Assembly: GCA_033239525.1 (NCBI GenBank)
Contig: BSYO01000024.1
Span: forward strand, 1,550,001-1,614,000
DNA length: 64,000 nucleotides
From: Nepenthes gracilis
Lineage: Eukaryota > Streptophyta > Magnoliopsida > Caryophyllales > Nepenthaceae
Direction of reading: 5' to 3'
Shown: positions 32,994 to 45,234 of the stretch, in pieces
Layout of the letters: each line of letters opens with the position of its first letter
Numbering within the stretch: position 1 is the stretch's first letter
Position numbers and translations under genes: made by a program
Notes under the pieces: generated by a model
Told to the model about the DNA's origin: nothing
What the model saw: only the letters and a program-made list of their open reading frames with translations
Databases searched by the model: none

Positions 32994-35900
32994 AACTTAT
33001 TAGCCTTATGAGTTACTCTTCGTGTTATATTCTTTCAGATTAGATACAAGTTTTCAAAAGTCTAATCTCGTGTAGCGGAGTGGCTAGCTCGAGTTTTAGA
33101 GTTAGAAGTCTTCCAATGGAATTTATTAGTTTTGGTTAGCTAATTCATTTAATAATGTTGGGCATTTATACTTCTACAGTATTTATGATGTTCATCAAAT
33201 GAGGCCCTAGAAAGGTTTTGGCAGCTTGGACCCGTTCCTAGATCGTCGCCTGGTAAGGCTATGTGAAAAACTATAAATTTCATGTAATCATAAAAATATC
33301 AAGCCATAAATGATAAATGTGACCTCTTATGTCTAAAATGTATGATACAATCAAAATAGAATGTGAAAAATGTAGACCCGAATTTAACATAAAAAAATAA
33401 ATAATATCTAACTGTATTTCAATAACGTGAAAATAAACTGCTCCAATTGAGATATCTAACCGCTGTGGATCCATGACGCACCTTCTAGCTCTACCATTGG
33501 CTAACATCATTACTTGCACTACTCTGAAAGAATAAAATAGTAATAATAAGCCAAATGTTTAGTATGTACTTTGCCTAAAGTCAATGACAGCAAAAAATAA
33601 ACTGTCCCAAAAACTCATCTATCAACAAATACTAAAACACAATACGATATATAATATATATATAAAAATAACAGTTCTCGGATAATAATAAATATCAATA
33701 AATGATATTAATAGATAACAATAAAGGCAACTCAATAAATTATGTTAATAAATAACATCCTCGATATTAGCTTGAGAACTAATCCGGATATCCCAATAGA
33801 TATCCCCCAGATTCTAACGAATCTAAATCAATATGCTGCAAGGTCTCGAAATATTCTAAGTATTAAGGTCCTCTCATAGTTTGTTTAGAAATTCAACTCA
33901 ACACGTCGTCGTGACTACAGAAAATAACAATAATTTCTATTGATCTTATTTTATTAATGTGAGTACCATGAGGTCTCCAATATCCATGGTATGTAGCTAC
34001 TCCTATGATTTGCTTGGAAGCTGTACCAATAACATGCCACACACCACCTATGATTTCTTTCAATAGTAATATCTTAAATACCACACTCTATGATAGTTAT
34101 AAAATTATAAATATCCTCCCTCAAATTAATCAATCTGAATTACCAAAAATGGTTTATGTATTAGAAAATGATAGTCTATCCAAAAATTTTATGAATTCCC
34201 ATTCATCCGGATATCATTGAGCTTTCTTATACTTTCCTTTATTTGACTATAAAATGCCAATAAAGTATACTCTCACGAATCGAATGATAATGTCAACAAA
34301 CTCAATAAGGCAATGAGGCACCTAAGTACTTGCGACCACCACTCACAATGGCCAACATCTTCTACAACTAAATATCAGTTTGGAATCCCAATTCAAAGTC
34401 TCAAAACCTATGATTTAACTCTTGCTCCCAAAATTGCGCATCAACGTTTGAACATGAGTTAGCACGACGCTTAAACATCGAGCACATACTATCTTGAAAA
34501 CAAAGATAAACCTCAACCAAGCTGTTATTCACATCCCTAGGGTCTCATAATAATTATTAACTATTAATTCTCGAGACATATTTGAATTCGTCGAATTCAC
34601 AAAATCTATTTAAGCCAATGTCTTGCATTCAAAGCACCACCACTAATGACATTCAAACGACAGGTTTCTATTATCTATTTTTCCAAAAAAAAAAAAAAAA
34701 AAGTATGAACCTCTATATAATATGATCATAATCGATCCTGCTAGTTAATAGATCTATAACATCTCATATTATCATAAATACTTGTTCACATTTCTTAATA
34801 GCAATTAGATCTTTTATATCCATGAAATTAGGCCAACATTGATTGGCACTCAAATGTTGCCTCACACAACAGTTGAACATCAGTTATAAATTCTATTTTA
34901 GATCCATGTACACACGTAAAAACAAGAGCACCAATTTATTCAAGTCTACACTGCCAATTAAAAGATCTATAATGAGTATCACTTTAAACTATATTCGAAT
35001 ATTATTAAGAAATCTATCATGCAAAGCTTATATAATAAAAGTACAGACCAACATTCAAATTGTATTCAAATGTTGCAGCTATAATACCATGGTGTTCAAA
35101 TACTATTTTGAATTACACTAAAATGTCAAGCCTAACTTGAACATTATGCATGTAAAAATTATTTTAACACGCCGATAACATTATTATAACATGGATTTAC
35201 GATTCTTCATAGATGGATTCCTAATAACATCCCAACAAAAACCATGAAAGATAGATCAAGAACAATTACAAGAAAGTTTGCCTTATATTTTCTTCTTATT
35301 TTCTCTTTGATTTTTTCTTAGAATACTTGCTGCTGCTATATCCTAGCTCCTAGTGTTTAATATAAGCGGGCAGCAGGTTATTAGGGTTAGGATTTACCCT
35401 CGTTATGTAATTGAAATCGGTCCGAAAATCAGCTCCTTTCCTCCCGAGTGTGTCCCTCAAAAGACACGATTATAAAGTTTTTAAAGTTATGAAACTATGG
35501 GGCGGCTAGGGTAAGAAAAGTGTCCTAAGGTTTCCTTATTTTTTGGATTCAAGCTCGTCATTTGATTCTAACAATTCAATTGATGTCAAATGAGCCTTTA
35601 ATATTTTCTTATTTATTTGAACCCCCTTACCAGTAACACTTCTTATAATAATTTAATTTAAATCCAGCTCCTCACTTGCTATGTATTAGAACTCAAATAG
35701 AACCATATAAATTTTTGCATAATTTTTCTTATATCTTTAATTTTTTTAAAGAAATTTATATAAATTTAGTTTAAATTTTATTATTATAAAAATATAAACA
35801 CCTCATCGTAAAAGTTAGGATCTTTTAATATATATTAGTGTCAAATACCAAAAAGCTTACGAGTCTCTTTATAAAAAAATAAACTCTCAAAAATATTTCC

Positions 35901-36398
35901 TTCATTAACTCCCTCATTAAGAAAACTTGCCCTGCTTGATGCAATAATACTCTTCCAGCCTATGAGTAATTTTCAGGCTAAAAAAATCCAAATCAAAGTC
36001 TAGACTTCTATATCCAATTCGATGGCCCACTAATATACTAAGTCCGCAAGCCAGAGGTAATAAATTCAAAGCTCTTTAGACCCAAATCAATTACTAATGA
36101 ATCACGTCAAAAAATCGCTCACACGTTTGATTTAAATTAACTAGACCAAAAATATCAACAATGCTATTGACTTTGTAAGACATTTCTGTTAGACTAACGG
36201 TCACTCTAATATAGGCATATACCCATTTAATAACCAATTAATGGTATGGATGAGAAGTTTTTTAGCACGTGCTTCACGCGCACGACAAAGGCCTGATGCA
36301 CCGATTCTAGAAGCATCACCCTCGAAGTGTACCCAAGAAGTGCCGAATCCAAAGTATCGCATTCGAGCGCGGCCTGCAGAATAAAAACCACCAACACA
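32994..36398. other. AT-rich tract, probable decayed LTR sequence
   Basis: The sequence next to element D (32994-33260) continues the pre-insertion site. The tract at about 35230-35480, read on the minus strand, has a leader-like layout seen in plant Ty3/gypsy LTRs (ATAACCTGCTGCCCGCTTAT, then GA-rich text). An A18 run lies at 34684-34701. No gag or pol domains and no host gene are recognisable. Confidence 0.3.
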
Positions 36399-36833
36399 TG
36401 TTAGGATAAATTAGCTTGCATTCAGAGCGCTGTTTGTAGGGGAAAAAAAAGAGAAAGAAAAAAGAGAATATAAATATTCGTGTATTTGGTTGAGTTCAGA
36501 ATTGTATTCTAATATTCGCTGATATTGGGTACGCTATTTTTTAAATTGAGAAGAGCGTTTGCCGCTTCTATTTATTTTCTTTCATCTTATATTATCTACT
36601 GTTTGGGTTTATTTGAGACACGATATTGTGATCTTATGCTTGGGGTTTATGTAATCGAAATATTGCATAGTAAAAATATTTACGGAGGAAACATCCTGTG
36701 ATTTTTCTCCCTTATTCTAAAAGAAGTTCTCTACGTAAAAATCGTGTCTTGCTTATTGTTTATAATTACTGTGTGCTTATCGTGCGTGATTAATTCTTTC
36801 CTCATAATTAAAATAAGCGGTCCAATCCCAACA
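36399..36833 (+). repeat. Solo LTR, copia-like (435 bp)
   Basis: It has inverted ends TGTTAGGA...TCCCAACA, a TATA-poor U3 and an LTR-like end region (ATCCTGTGATTTTTCTCCC, then TTCTCTACGTAAAAATCGTG), which is the R/U5 text typical of plant copia LTRs. No primer binding site follows and no pol lies nearby. Flanking five-base words (ACACA and ATTTT) do not match. It is not related to the LTRs of elements A, B, D or E beyond the shared end motif. Confidence 0.5.
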
Positions 36834-38004
36834 ATTTTCAAATCATTTTCAAAAATATATCATAGTTCATGGATATATTTATCGCTATTTGTGGTTTTAT
36901 ACGCGTTGTGACTCGAAATTTTGATGGCCATCCAGGGTGGCTCATGACTCCGATGCCGCGGGCATACAACTACACCAAACGTGGGACGTCATGTGGCATG
37001 CTGCGGGAAAAGATGCATGGTTTCGACTGGTTCAGTGGGTAGCCTCCATGCCTAACATCATATTCAGTGCATCCAACCACAGCAACCGTAACTCTTTCTC
37101 CATTTCAATAACATTGCCTGCAACACACTTTTTGGATAGTCATGGTCTGCACGATTATCTTCCCATTGAGGTTTGCAAACATTCCCCGACGATCGTCATC
37201 GTCAATCGATTGATCATGTATAGACCATCGTCATGTATTCTGTCTAAAGTTCCCCCTCTCCCAGGTGCTCCATCGAACAGTAGCAGTCAAACTATGATGC
37301 GGTCGAGCTAATCCTCACCACGTACGATTGACAGCACCACCACTGAGTCCAAATATAACCGAGGGAAATGCCTGGCCAAACTAGCCATGCCATATTGTTT
37401 CGGCTAGGCTAGCCAAGGCGCTCTGAAGTGTGAATGAGTCGAGATGTATAGTGCAGTGATAAGTTCTGAGCAATGTATGGGTTACAGGCCAATGCTCGGA
37501 TTAGCTAAAGGAGCATCATAAGGTCACACATAACATGATATTTGATCAAATCAAATCGAACGGCACAATGTTATAAGCTAACATAAGAACAAATGAAATA
37601 TAATTTACAAGCATCACACCGATGGCCATAGCACAGCGCAGGGCACGATTCAGTATGGCTTGTGTCCGGCGCCACTATCATTCGGACAAATTTAGTGATT
37701 GTGTCCGAGCTGGTCTTGGAATCTAGACGACCCGTACTTCATTATCTAATGACCAGGAGCTTAAGCAGCAAGGGGTTTGTTCATCATTTTGTTGCATCTC
37801 ACCGTAAGTTCATCAGTTCAATGAAGAAATTATGAGATACAGTTACCAACTATGTAAGAAACAGAAGCTCATTAAATATGAGATCAAGGCCGCTAATTTA
37901 TTATTTTAGGATGTTGGTGCCGTTGTACCTATTTGGATTTTTTGGAAATAATAGCATGTATATAACCGGCCCAACGAGAACAAACTTTTAAATTCTCTGT
38001 CAAG
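36834..38004. other. Intergenic tract with a GC-richer island
   Basis: A GC-richer stretch at 36900-37440 holds a 124-codon plus frame (36937-37311, MAHDSDAAGIQLHQ...). Its sequence resembles no family I know, and the reverse strand has stops throughout. It could be a decayed gene fragment. The rest holds nothing recognisable. Confidence 0.3.
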
Positions 38005-38570
38005 TGTTAGCTGTCAAATACCATGAGAGTACATAGAAGCAAATCATGTAATTAAACATACAAATTACATGAAAATACTTAGTATAAAAAATTTTTCTCA
38101 ATTAAGAAAAAAATTACAGAATAAATTCCGAACAAGTCTACTATAAAAGTAATCGATTACAAATATAACCCACTCTAAAATCTCTTCACTACAATTCTAG
38201 TGAATAATAGTTGAACTCAAACCTCTAACACATATTACGAGCTGCGCTCGAGTGCCCACCAGGCGCTCCTCGAATGCGGTGCCACTGGGAACAGCACCTT
38301 AGTCACACCTCGAGCGCGCTCCCCACTGTTGTCGGTGCCTTGGGCACTCCTTGACTGCCCGGGTTTTGGATCCGGTGCCTCAAGCACGCATCGAGTACTC
38401 TCCCCCTGGAATCGGCGCTTCAAGCGCTGGTTGCACATGTTGTACACGAGTAAAAACTCCAATCCTTCGTATCAGTATAGCACCCGTGTAATCTCATTCA
38501 AACTAATAAACGACACATCAAATAGGTTGAATTCTCATGGGAGTGACTCATAACCCAATAATTTTTAATT
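38005..38570 (-). repeat. LTR-like remnant with repeated GGTGCC/AAGCGC text
   Basis: Read on the minus strand, the left part (38005-38230) has U5-like text: GTAATCGATTAC, GAATTTATTCTGTAATTTTT and TTTTCATGTAATTTG, ending CTAACA. The middle (38240-38430) is GC-rich with imperfect repeats of CTCGAG, GGTGCC and AAGCGC units. The right part has GTTATGAGTCACTCCCATGAG. This fits a degraded copia LTR, but the outer boundary is unclear. Confidence 0.35.
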
Positions 38571-38629
38571 TCTAAAGTCACGGATGTTAGGCTCTTTTCA
38601 TATTGCAACATTTTAAAGATGAAAAAAAA

Positions 38630-39040
38630 AAAGATTGTTATTAATAGAGTACAGAGTTTTCTTCCTTCATTGGTAGATAAGTTGCAAATTGCGTTCACAT
38701 CATGTGAAAAGGGGAGATAATAGATATACAATGAAGGTAGACCTCGTGAAGTCTTATGACTCCATTGAATGAAAGTTCACTCTTGACTCCTTCAATCTCA
38801 CGAGTTTCCTTAAGAAGATGATCAAATTGTTTGAATGATTTAGGAGCAAAGGGACTTCAGACTTTGTCCCTATCTTTGTACCCTGTTGGGTATGAAGGTT
38901 CTTCATAACATTATTCACCATAATACTCGGGATGATGTTAGTTTCCCTTACAATTGGAGAAGTAGAAAATTCCAAACTGTTGTGCTTACTTTTGTGGATG
39001 ATATTTTCCTTTTTCTAGCGATGACCCTTTTTTTTTATTA
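38630..39040 (+). pseudogene. LINE (L1-type) reverse transcriptase relic
   Basis: With frame changes the plus strand reads as a plant L1 reverse transcriptase. QSFLPS-VDKLQIAF stands for the QSAFIPGR-ISDNI block, MKVDLVKSYDSIE stands for MKIDLRKAYDSVEW (first catalytic Asp block), and FHYNWR-RKFQTVVLTFVDDIFLF carries the FADD catalytic pair at about 38985-39010 as FVDD. The stretch between blocks is shortened. It is an old, 5'-truncated and internally deleted copy with no endonuclease domain visible. Confidence 0.65.
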
Positions 39041-41697
39041 CTTTTTGCTTATAAAACATTATTTGTGAAACTTCCGTGGCTTTGTCTGAGTTTTAGACAA
39101 ACAATAAGAAAAGTGAGCCGTTTATTTTTATTAAATATATAATGTGTTGGTCTGTTTTGTAACTGAATCTAGTTGATTGTTAGCGTATTATCCAATGTCA
39201 TAGAAATCTATATCAGATTTACGTTCAATATTCATAAATATGATCCAAGGACTTGCGCTCTTATAATATCGTCTTAGATTGAGAAAGAAAAAGTGTGCCC
39301 TTGGCGTCTTTGAATTATCTATTTTCTTTGTTTGAGAATACATTAGATGTTTTTCGATTCTTTTTTTTTTTTTTTTGTAAAGATGATAGGTTTTTATAGA
39401 AGTTGAGCAGCGGTTAATTTTTTTTTGTCAACCGTTAAGAAAACTGACGGACGGATAGGTTTCATCCCGATAATAGTTTCAACCAACGCCTGAGATCGTT
39501 AAGAGAATCGTTAATGCGGGCTTGGCCTGATTGCAAAATTGGATTGCTTAAGGGTGTCGGTTAAGTTCGCTGAAATGGGCCGTGCAAATGTTTTGGGCCA
39601 CTTGAATCATTTTGGGCCGATTTTTTTGAATCGTGGGATACAATATCCATCAGTATCTATATTTTAATTGCTTATATTTTATTTAAGAAAAAATATTATA
39701 ATTATATTATTATAAGAGTAAAAAAGTGAACGTGTCAATTTTTAGAGATAAGATATTTTGCTTGTGTAAGATTTGATCTTCTCTTATATAAGAGCATTAA
39801 GAATAGTCTATACAAATTTTGAAGTATGGCTTGGAAAGAGGATATAAGTAAGACTGAATATGTATAAATTATGGTATTAAAATTCTCTTTCTATTCTTTT
39901 ACTTTATTGTTTTATTGCATACTTAGGTCAATCTCTCTACACTGAATGAAAATCGGTGTATCTGCGTGAGTACTTGATTAAGTTAAAATTATTTGATTAA
40001 CTATTTCTTGATAATCTAATTCACCTCTTCTGAGGTTGATTATTGGGACTACATTGACAACTATCACCGGATGTCAACAAACGGCATCCCTAATCTTGGC
40101 GGGTGACACCTCAAACCCCTTCCTAGCCGCCAGCCAAAGCAGCCCAACTTGTGCCGCCATCAAATTGATTGTGCCTTTGGTCTCCTGTTCGAGACACCCC
40201 CGACTGCATTATCTGCCTCCAGTCACCAACGCTAAAAACGCTGCCATGGTTAGCCAATTGGTGACAGCCCTCGAGTCCTATTGCTGGCTGCTGACACCCT
40301 TAATTCTCATTGATTGTCGCCAATCACAGGTCCCCAACCCACAACCATGGTCATCGGCCATTGACGCCTCAACTTCATCGAGGTTGTCATTGGTAGCACA
40401 TCTAAATATCATCTCCGAGCGCCAACTCCCACAACCAGTCAATGTTAGGCACCACTTTTGACCCACAACTAACGAGAAAACTACTACACTGATGAGCCAT
40501 CATCATCGGTGGCCGAAATTTTTTCTCTATTATAAAAAAACACAGCTAACAAGAAATATTATCTCACAATTATTACCAATATGAATCATCACTAATATTT
40601 TCTATCATTGATCAATTTGTATATTAATTTATATGTCAATGTAGATATTCATATGATATTAAAAAATAATTTCAATAAAATTTATACAAGAAATTTTTGT
40701 TGTATAAATAACATGAGTTAACAAATGGAGCACTGAGTCAGCCAAAAGGTGGTATCTTTACAATGTTAGAATCATCATTGCCTTCTTGACAAAGATGGGT
40801 ATTTCTCAACATCCAAGATTCGTACTTCATGAACCAATTGAATCTATATATCTACTAAAATAGATAGATAGTCTTGTAAGCCATTTTTAAAGGGAGAAAG
40901 TATTATCTTATCTTTTCATAATTTATTCATAATTTATTATTTTTATAAATTGAGCCCTTTGAAAATAAATAAATAAACAAACAAACAAAATTGGCCCCAT
41001 ATAAAAAGAATTGCTCATAGTTAAATAGTAAATAAATATATAATTAATAGTTTTTTTTTCTTTCAGAAAATATGTTTTTCCGTGGTCGATAGTGGATTCA
41101 AGGTTTAAGTTCAGATAGTTTAAGTCGTTAATTCTTAATTCTAAGCAAGGAAAATCATTAATAATTCAACTGACTGTTTGGCATGATATAAACAAAAAAT
41201 TGATATGGGATTGTCATTTTCTTATAACTTAATAGGATTGCCGATCAAATTGACTGATTGTTTTTATTAATCTGATTTTATTAGTTGATACGTTAGAATA
41301 ATATAAATTTGATATTATGTGAGAAATATTATTATTTATGTCACTTGTATTGAGAACTTCTAAATATGTTCTTTGCATGGAAAATCACCTTTCTTGTTGT
41401 CAAAACTAACTATCGCAACATATTTCACTTAAATTTTTTAAAGTTTGATCTGATCTTCAAATCAAGAGATAACATACTAAAATGCAACAAATAACTTGCA
41501 TTAATAAAGAGTTGAATTTTAATTAAATCATTATACATTCTTCTTCCTCCACAACCTCGACCAACTCCTCTTTAGTTTTAGGGGATGTTGAAAAAAATTT
41601 ATGCCTTCATCTAACATATAATTTATTAAGGTAAGCTAGTTCTATAATATGGTATCAAAGTCTCATTTCCTAAGCAGTAAAGAACTAAAATGGTATT
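39041..41697. other. Intergenic tract with a second GC-richer island
   Basis: A T18 run lies near 39360. A GC-richer island at 40030-40470 has a 141-codon plus frame (40036-40461), low in complexity and without family resemblance. At about 41650-41661, TGGTATCAAAG resembles a retrotransposon primer binding site following AT-rich LTR-end-like text, probably from an old copia copy. No host gene is supported. Confidence 0.3.
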
Positions 41698-42354
41698 TGA
41701 TGCATCCTAAAATTAAATTTCGAACAGATTCGGGTCAAGTCGATCGTTGAATTCGACTCCATTTATCGAGTTTAAATCCTACACACCATTACAACGAACA
41801 AGAGGTCAGATGCCGAAGGAATATTGTCCTACCGAAAACTCTCCGACACTCAAGTCAGTAAATAGTCTTTAAATAATAAGAATGTTGGAGTAAAAATGAT
41901 AAATAATGAGAAGTGTGAAGAGTGTTTGTGACAATGATTGGCTCTCGTCGTGAGAGGGTTTCTATGGCTCGAGAGAAGCGTTGGTTTTTGATACTGTGTT
42001 CTCAAGGAACGTAGTGACAGAAGAAAGATGGAGAGAGTTGACGTCTTGTAAGCATGTGAGGGTGCTGTGTGAACTTATTAGGGATTCTTTGCAGAAAAAG
42101 AGAGTATGGGCTTTTGAGAGTGATTCTTAGTAGAAGGGAGAGTGTGCCCTGGAGTGAAAACTCCATGAGCTTTTATAGCTAAGATGCTAGACATCCTTCC
42201 TTAGGTAGGGATGCTTGATTCCTGTGCTTTGTTGGGCTGGCTTCCTTTCTTAAAGTGGAGCTTCAATGGCGGTAATGGCTCCTTGGATGGATTACTTTCC
42301 TTCTACATTTTGTAACTGTTAGGGTTTGCTGCAAGCAAGGGAGAGAATCTGATG
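41698..42354 (-). repeat. Ty3/gypsy-like LTR, left part (split by element E)
   Basis: Read on the minus strand, 41698-41880 has the phrase TGACTTGAGTGTCGGAGAG, common near the 3' end of Tat/Retand-type plant gypsy LTRs. The LTR then reads right to left and resumes at 47665-48092 beyond element E. Without element E it is about 1.09 kb. The identification rests on phrasing I recognise, not on a paired LTR. Confidence 0.45.
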
Positions 42355-42359
42355 CTTTC
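42355..42359. repeat. Target-site duplication CTTTC (left)
   Basis: CTTTC directly precedes the element E LTR and is repeated exactly at 47660-47664. Confidence 0.92.
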
Positions 42360-43017
42360 TGTTGGAGCAAAACGCGCGGAAGGCCGAGCGGACACCACGC
42401 TCGGACAGGAACAGAGAGCAAAGGCTCTCGGACGGACGTGAGAGGTAGAGAGAAAATATGAGATGGAACACACGAGTTTAACGTGGAAAACCCTTCTATA
42501 AGAAAGGGCAAAACCACGAAAGAATACACTATAAAGGATTGTTTACAAGTGTTAGCTACACAAGCTCAAACTAAAGAAAAACAATCTCAAGTGTACAACT
42601 TTCTCTCTCTAAAGTGTTTCACTCACAAGTCTCACAAAGTGGTTGCTCACAAAGGCACACACCACAACTCTCACTTCATAATAATAAATGATCTCAACCA
42701 CCCTATATATATATACATGTAAACAATATATATATTCAAAAAGGCTAGGAGGCAACCCAGCCACCCTAACACTAGGCAGTCGGGTGGTAGGGCCGCTGTG
42801 AGCCGCTGTCACCAGCGCCATCGACGCTGGGCAGCCCGCAACACTTGGAAGTCAGGGCGCATTTATTGTCTTTGCAGATCATTAATGAGAAGAAAGTCAA
42901 CGCACACGTGGATGGAGTCCTCGCCCAAGTTCTCTCGGTCATGACTCCTCAAACAAAAGTCCTCGTCCATTCTCGGATGGAGTCCGCGGACATAGCCACT
43001 CGGGAGTGACCCCAACA
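42360..43017 (-). repeat. Element E 3' LTR (658 bp)
   Basis: TGTTGGAGCAAAACG...GACCCCAACA on the plus strand. It is identical to 47014-47402 through 42748, divergent at 42749-42876, and near-identical again to the end. TATATATATACATG near 42710 is the TATA-like tract. Confidence 0.93.
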
Positions 43018-43360
43018 AACTTCCCTCACGACCGAGTGGGAGTGAAACTCATTCAAACCAAGAATGTCACAACAAGTCTCCAACTTTCCCTTTGGCAAAA
43101 TTTTGGTCATCATATCCGAGCCATTATCTTTACATTCGGACCTTTCCAATGGATAGTTGCCCATCATCAAAGACATCTCTCACCCAATGATATCGCACGT
43201 CAATGTGCTTTGACCCGGAATGGAATAAGGAGTTTTTACACAAGTGAATGACACTTTGACTATCACAAAGGATCTCGTACGTCTCTTGCCTTAGGCCCAA
43301 CTCTTGGACGAACCTTTTCATCCAAAACATTTCCTTGCAGGCCTCGGTCACAGAATGAAC
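43018..43360 (-). pseudogene. Element E RNase H, broken
   Basis: KEMFWMKRFVQELGLRQ, LCDSQSVIHLCKNSLFHSGS, KHIDVRYHWVRDVFDDG and GSDMMTKILPKGKLETC cover the C-terminal half of RNase H in two overlapping frames. The polypurine tract GTGAGGGAAGTT (element sense) lies against the LTR at 43018-43032. Confidence 0.82.
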
Positions 43361-44400
43361 TCAGCCAGTAGTAGAAAGTGCAACGCACTTTTGCAACTTA
43401 ATTTGCCGGGAGAGACCCCTCCCGCAAATTTCACCAAGTACCGGACGTTGATTCCGAGAGTCAACGTCCCAGCCCATATCTGCGCTCGTATACGCGATTA
43501 ATTGAGGCTTTCCTTTTCCAAACATCAAACCCGTCTTGGAGGTCCGCGCAGATATCCGAAGATCCATTTTACCGCGGACCAATGCTCCATCCTGGGTTTG
43601 ATAGAAATCGCTTACGAGGCCAACCGCGTGAGCAATGTCCGGCCGTGTACACACGGCCACAGACATCAAGGCGCCTACGGCCGAGGAGTAAGGGATTTTA
43701 CTCATGCGTACTTTCTCAGTGTCCGAGGACGGACACTGCTCCTTACTCGGCCAAGTGGTTCACAAAGGGGTTGTGACTTTAGAACCTTCCATGTTGAATC
43801 TTCAAGCACCATTTCAACATAGCTCTCCCGAGATGACCCAAAGCTTCTGCGCTTTCGGTCGCGAAATTTCGATGCCAGTCTGTTTCGGCGGTCCGAGGTC
43901 TTTCATGGCGAAAACCTGTCCCGGTTGCTCCTTTAGCTTCTTGATCCGAGCGCCAGTTACGTCTGACAACCAGCATGTCATCCACATAAAGGAGAAGGAT
44001 GACAAAGTCGTTTCCGAGAACACGCATAAAGACACAATGGTCCGAAGAAGTCTTATGGTAGCCTTGCTTGACCATAACGGACTCGAACTTCCGATACCAT
44101 TGTCTCGGAGCTTGTTTCAGCCCATACAAGCTCTTCTTCAAACGGCAAACAAGTCCTTCCTTCCCTTTGACTTCAAAACCTTCTGGTTGTTCCATGTAGA
44201 TTTCCTCGTTCAAATCTCCATGGAGAAACGCCGTTCGGACATCCAGCTGCTCTATCTCCAGGTCCATCACGCTGCCCCGAGTACAAGGCGGGACAGGGAC
44301 ATCTTCACAATCGGTGCAAAAATTTCACAAAGTCAACACCCTTTCGTTGACTAAACCCCTTCACCACAAGTCGTGCCTTGTGCCTCTGAGCACTCGGGTC
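43361..44400 (-). pseudogene. Element E reverse transcriptase and RNase H start, broken
   Basis: A 163-codon frame (43779-44270) contains LEIEQLDVRTAFLHGDLNE, EIYMEQPEGFEVKGKEGLVC, KSLYGLKQAPRQWYRKFES and LLLYVDDMLVV, with YVDD at 43977-43988. It then shifts frame at the DVTGARIK segment. The thumb part and the start of RNase H (PYSSAVGALMSVAVCTRPDIA, YTSADMGWDVDSRN) lie at 43361-43705, with NPGKEHW and similar pieces missing. RT is fairly well conserved apart from indels. Confidence 0.85.
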
Positions 44401-44800
44401 CTCGGACGCGTCTTTAGTCCGAAAACCCACTTGTTTTTCAGAGCTTTCTTCCCCTTGGGCAATGTAGCCAACTCAAAGGTGTGATTTTCATGGAGGGAGG
44501 CCATTTCTTCCTTCATAGCCTTCAACCATTCATCCTTTTGAGTGCTACTAACAGCCTCATTAAAATCCTCAGGTTCCCCAGCATCAGTGAGGAGGACATA
44601 CTCACTGGCTGGGAGGCGGACGGACGGACGTCTCGTCCTGGACGACCGTCTCACAGGGGCCACCTCATCCTGCTTGAGGTGCCTCATCTTCAACTCCGAT
44701 CCCGAGGCGCCGCACTCGCCCGATCTCGGGTTGGCATCCACCCTTGTCCTGGCCGACATCGGGGACAAGGATACAGGAGACAGACAGAGTTGAGATTCAA
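44361..44800 (-). pseudogene. Element E integrase-RT linker and RT start
   Basis: A 135-codon frame carries the acidic linker remnant, then VAPVRRSSRTRRPSVRLPAS, EYVLLTDAGEPEDFNEAV, MASLHENHTFELATLPKGKK and ALKNKWVFGLK, the start of RT. It goes out of frame before the YKARLVVKG segment. Confidence 0.8.
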
Positions 44801-44808
44801 CTCGTCCG

Positions 44809-45234
44809 TCAGGGAAGTCCGGGAAGAGTCCTCAACTCCTTCCCAATGTCCTCGATGGTCTCATCTTCAATAAAGACCACGTCACGGGAACGAACCAGCT
44901 TCTTTGCCTTTGGGTCATAGAGCCTATACCCAAATTCTTCCTCACCATAGCCCAAGAAGATACATTGTAATGTCTTTGGCTCCAGCTTGGTTCTTTCATC
45001 TCTAGGAACATGGACAAAGGCCTTGCAGCCGAAAGTCCTCAGATGGCTATACGCTGGTTCCGTCCGGGTCCAAATAAACTCAGGAACTTCCCCGTGCAGA
45101 GGCTTACTGGGCGAGCGATTAATAACATGGGCGGCCGTTCTCAAGGCCTCGGCCCAAAAGGATCCTCCTAGCCTCGCCTCAGACAGCATGCACCTAACCC
45201 TTTCCATGAGGGTACGGTTCATCCTCTCAGCCAC
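44809..45234 (-). pseudogene. Element E integrase C-terminal half
   Basis: A 141-codon frame begins AERMNRTLMERVRCML, which follows the catalytic Glu region. It continues AHVINRSPSKPLHGEVPE, SHLRTFGCKAFVHVPRDERT, CIFLGYGEEEFGYRLYDPKA and LVRSRDVVFIEDETIEDI. It is separated from the upstream part of integrase by a small deletion and frameshift near 45230-45245, where PQLNGV is expected. Confidence 0.85.

Noticed and set aside
33066..33140. A possible tRNA-like segment (TAGCGGAGTGGCTAG resembles an A box)
   Set aside because: No B box at the right distance and no cloverleaf can be drawn.
36937..37311. A homeodomain-leucine zipper gene fragment
   Set aside because: Considered because of a few residue matches on the reverse strand, but the alignment breaks at once and stops are frequent.
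43704..44354. 216-codon plus-strand frame inside element E
   Set aside because: It is antisense to the reverse transcriptase with its YVDD motif, and no independent family is seen.
44481..44873. 130-codon plus-strand frame inside element E
   Set aside because: It is the reverse shadow of the integrase-RT linker and RT start, which are recognisable on the minus strand.
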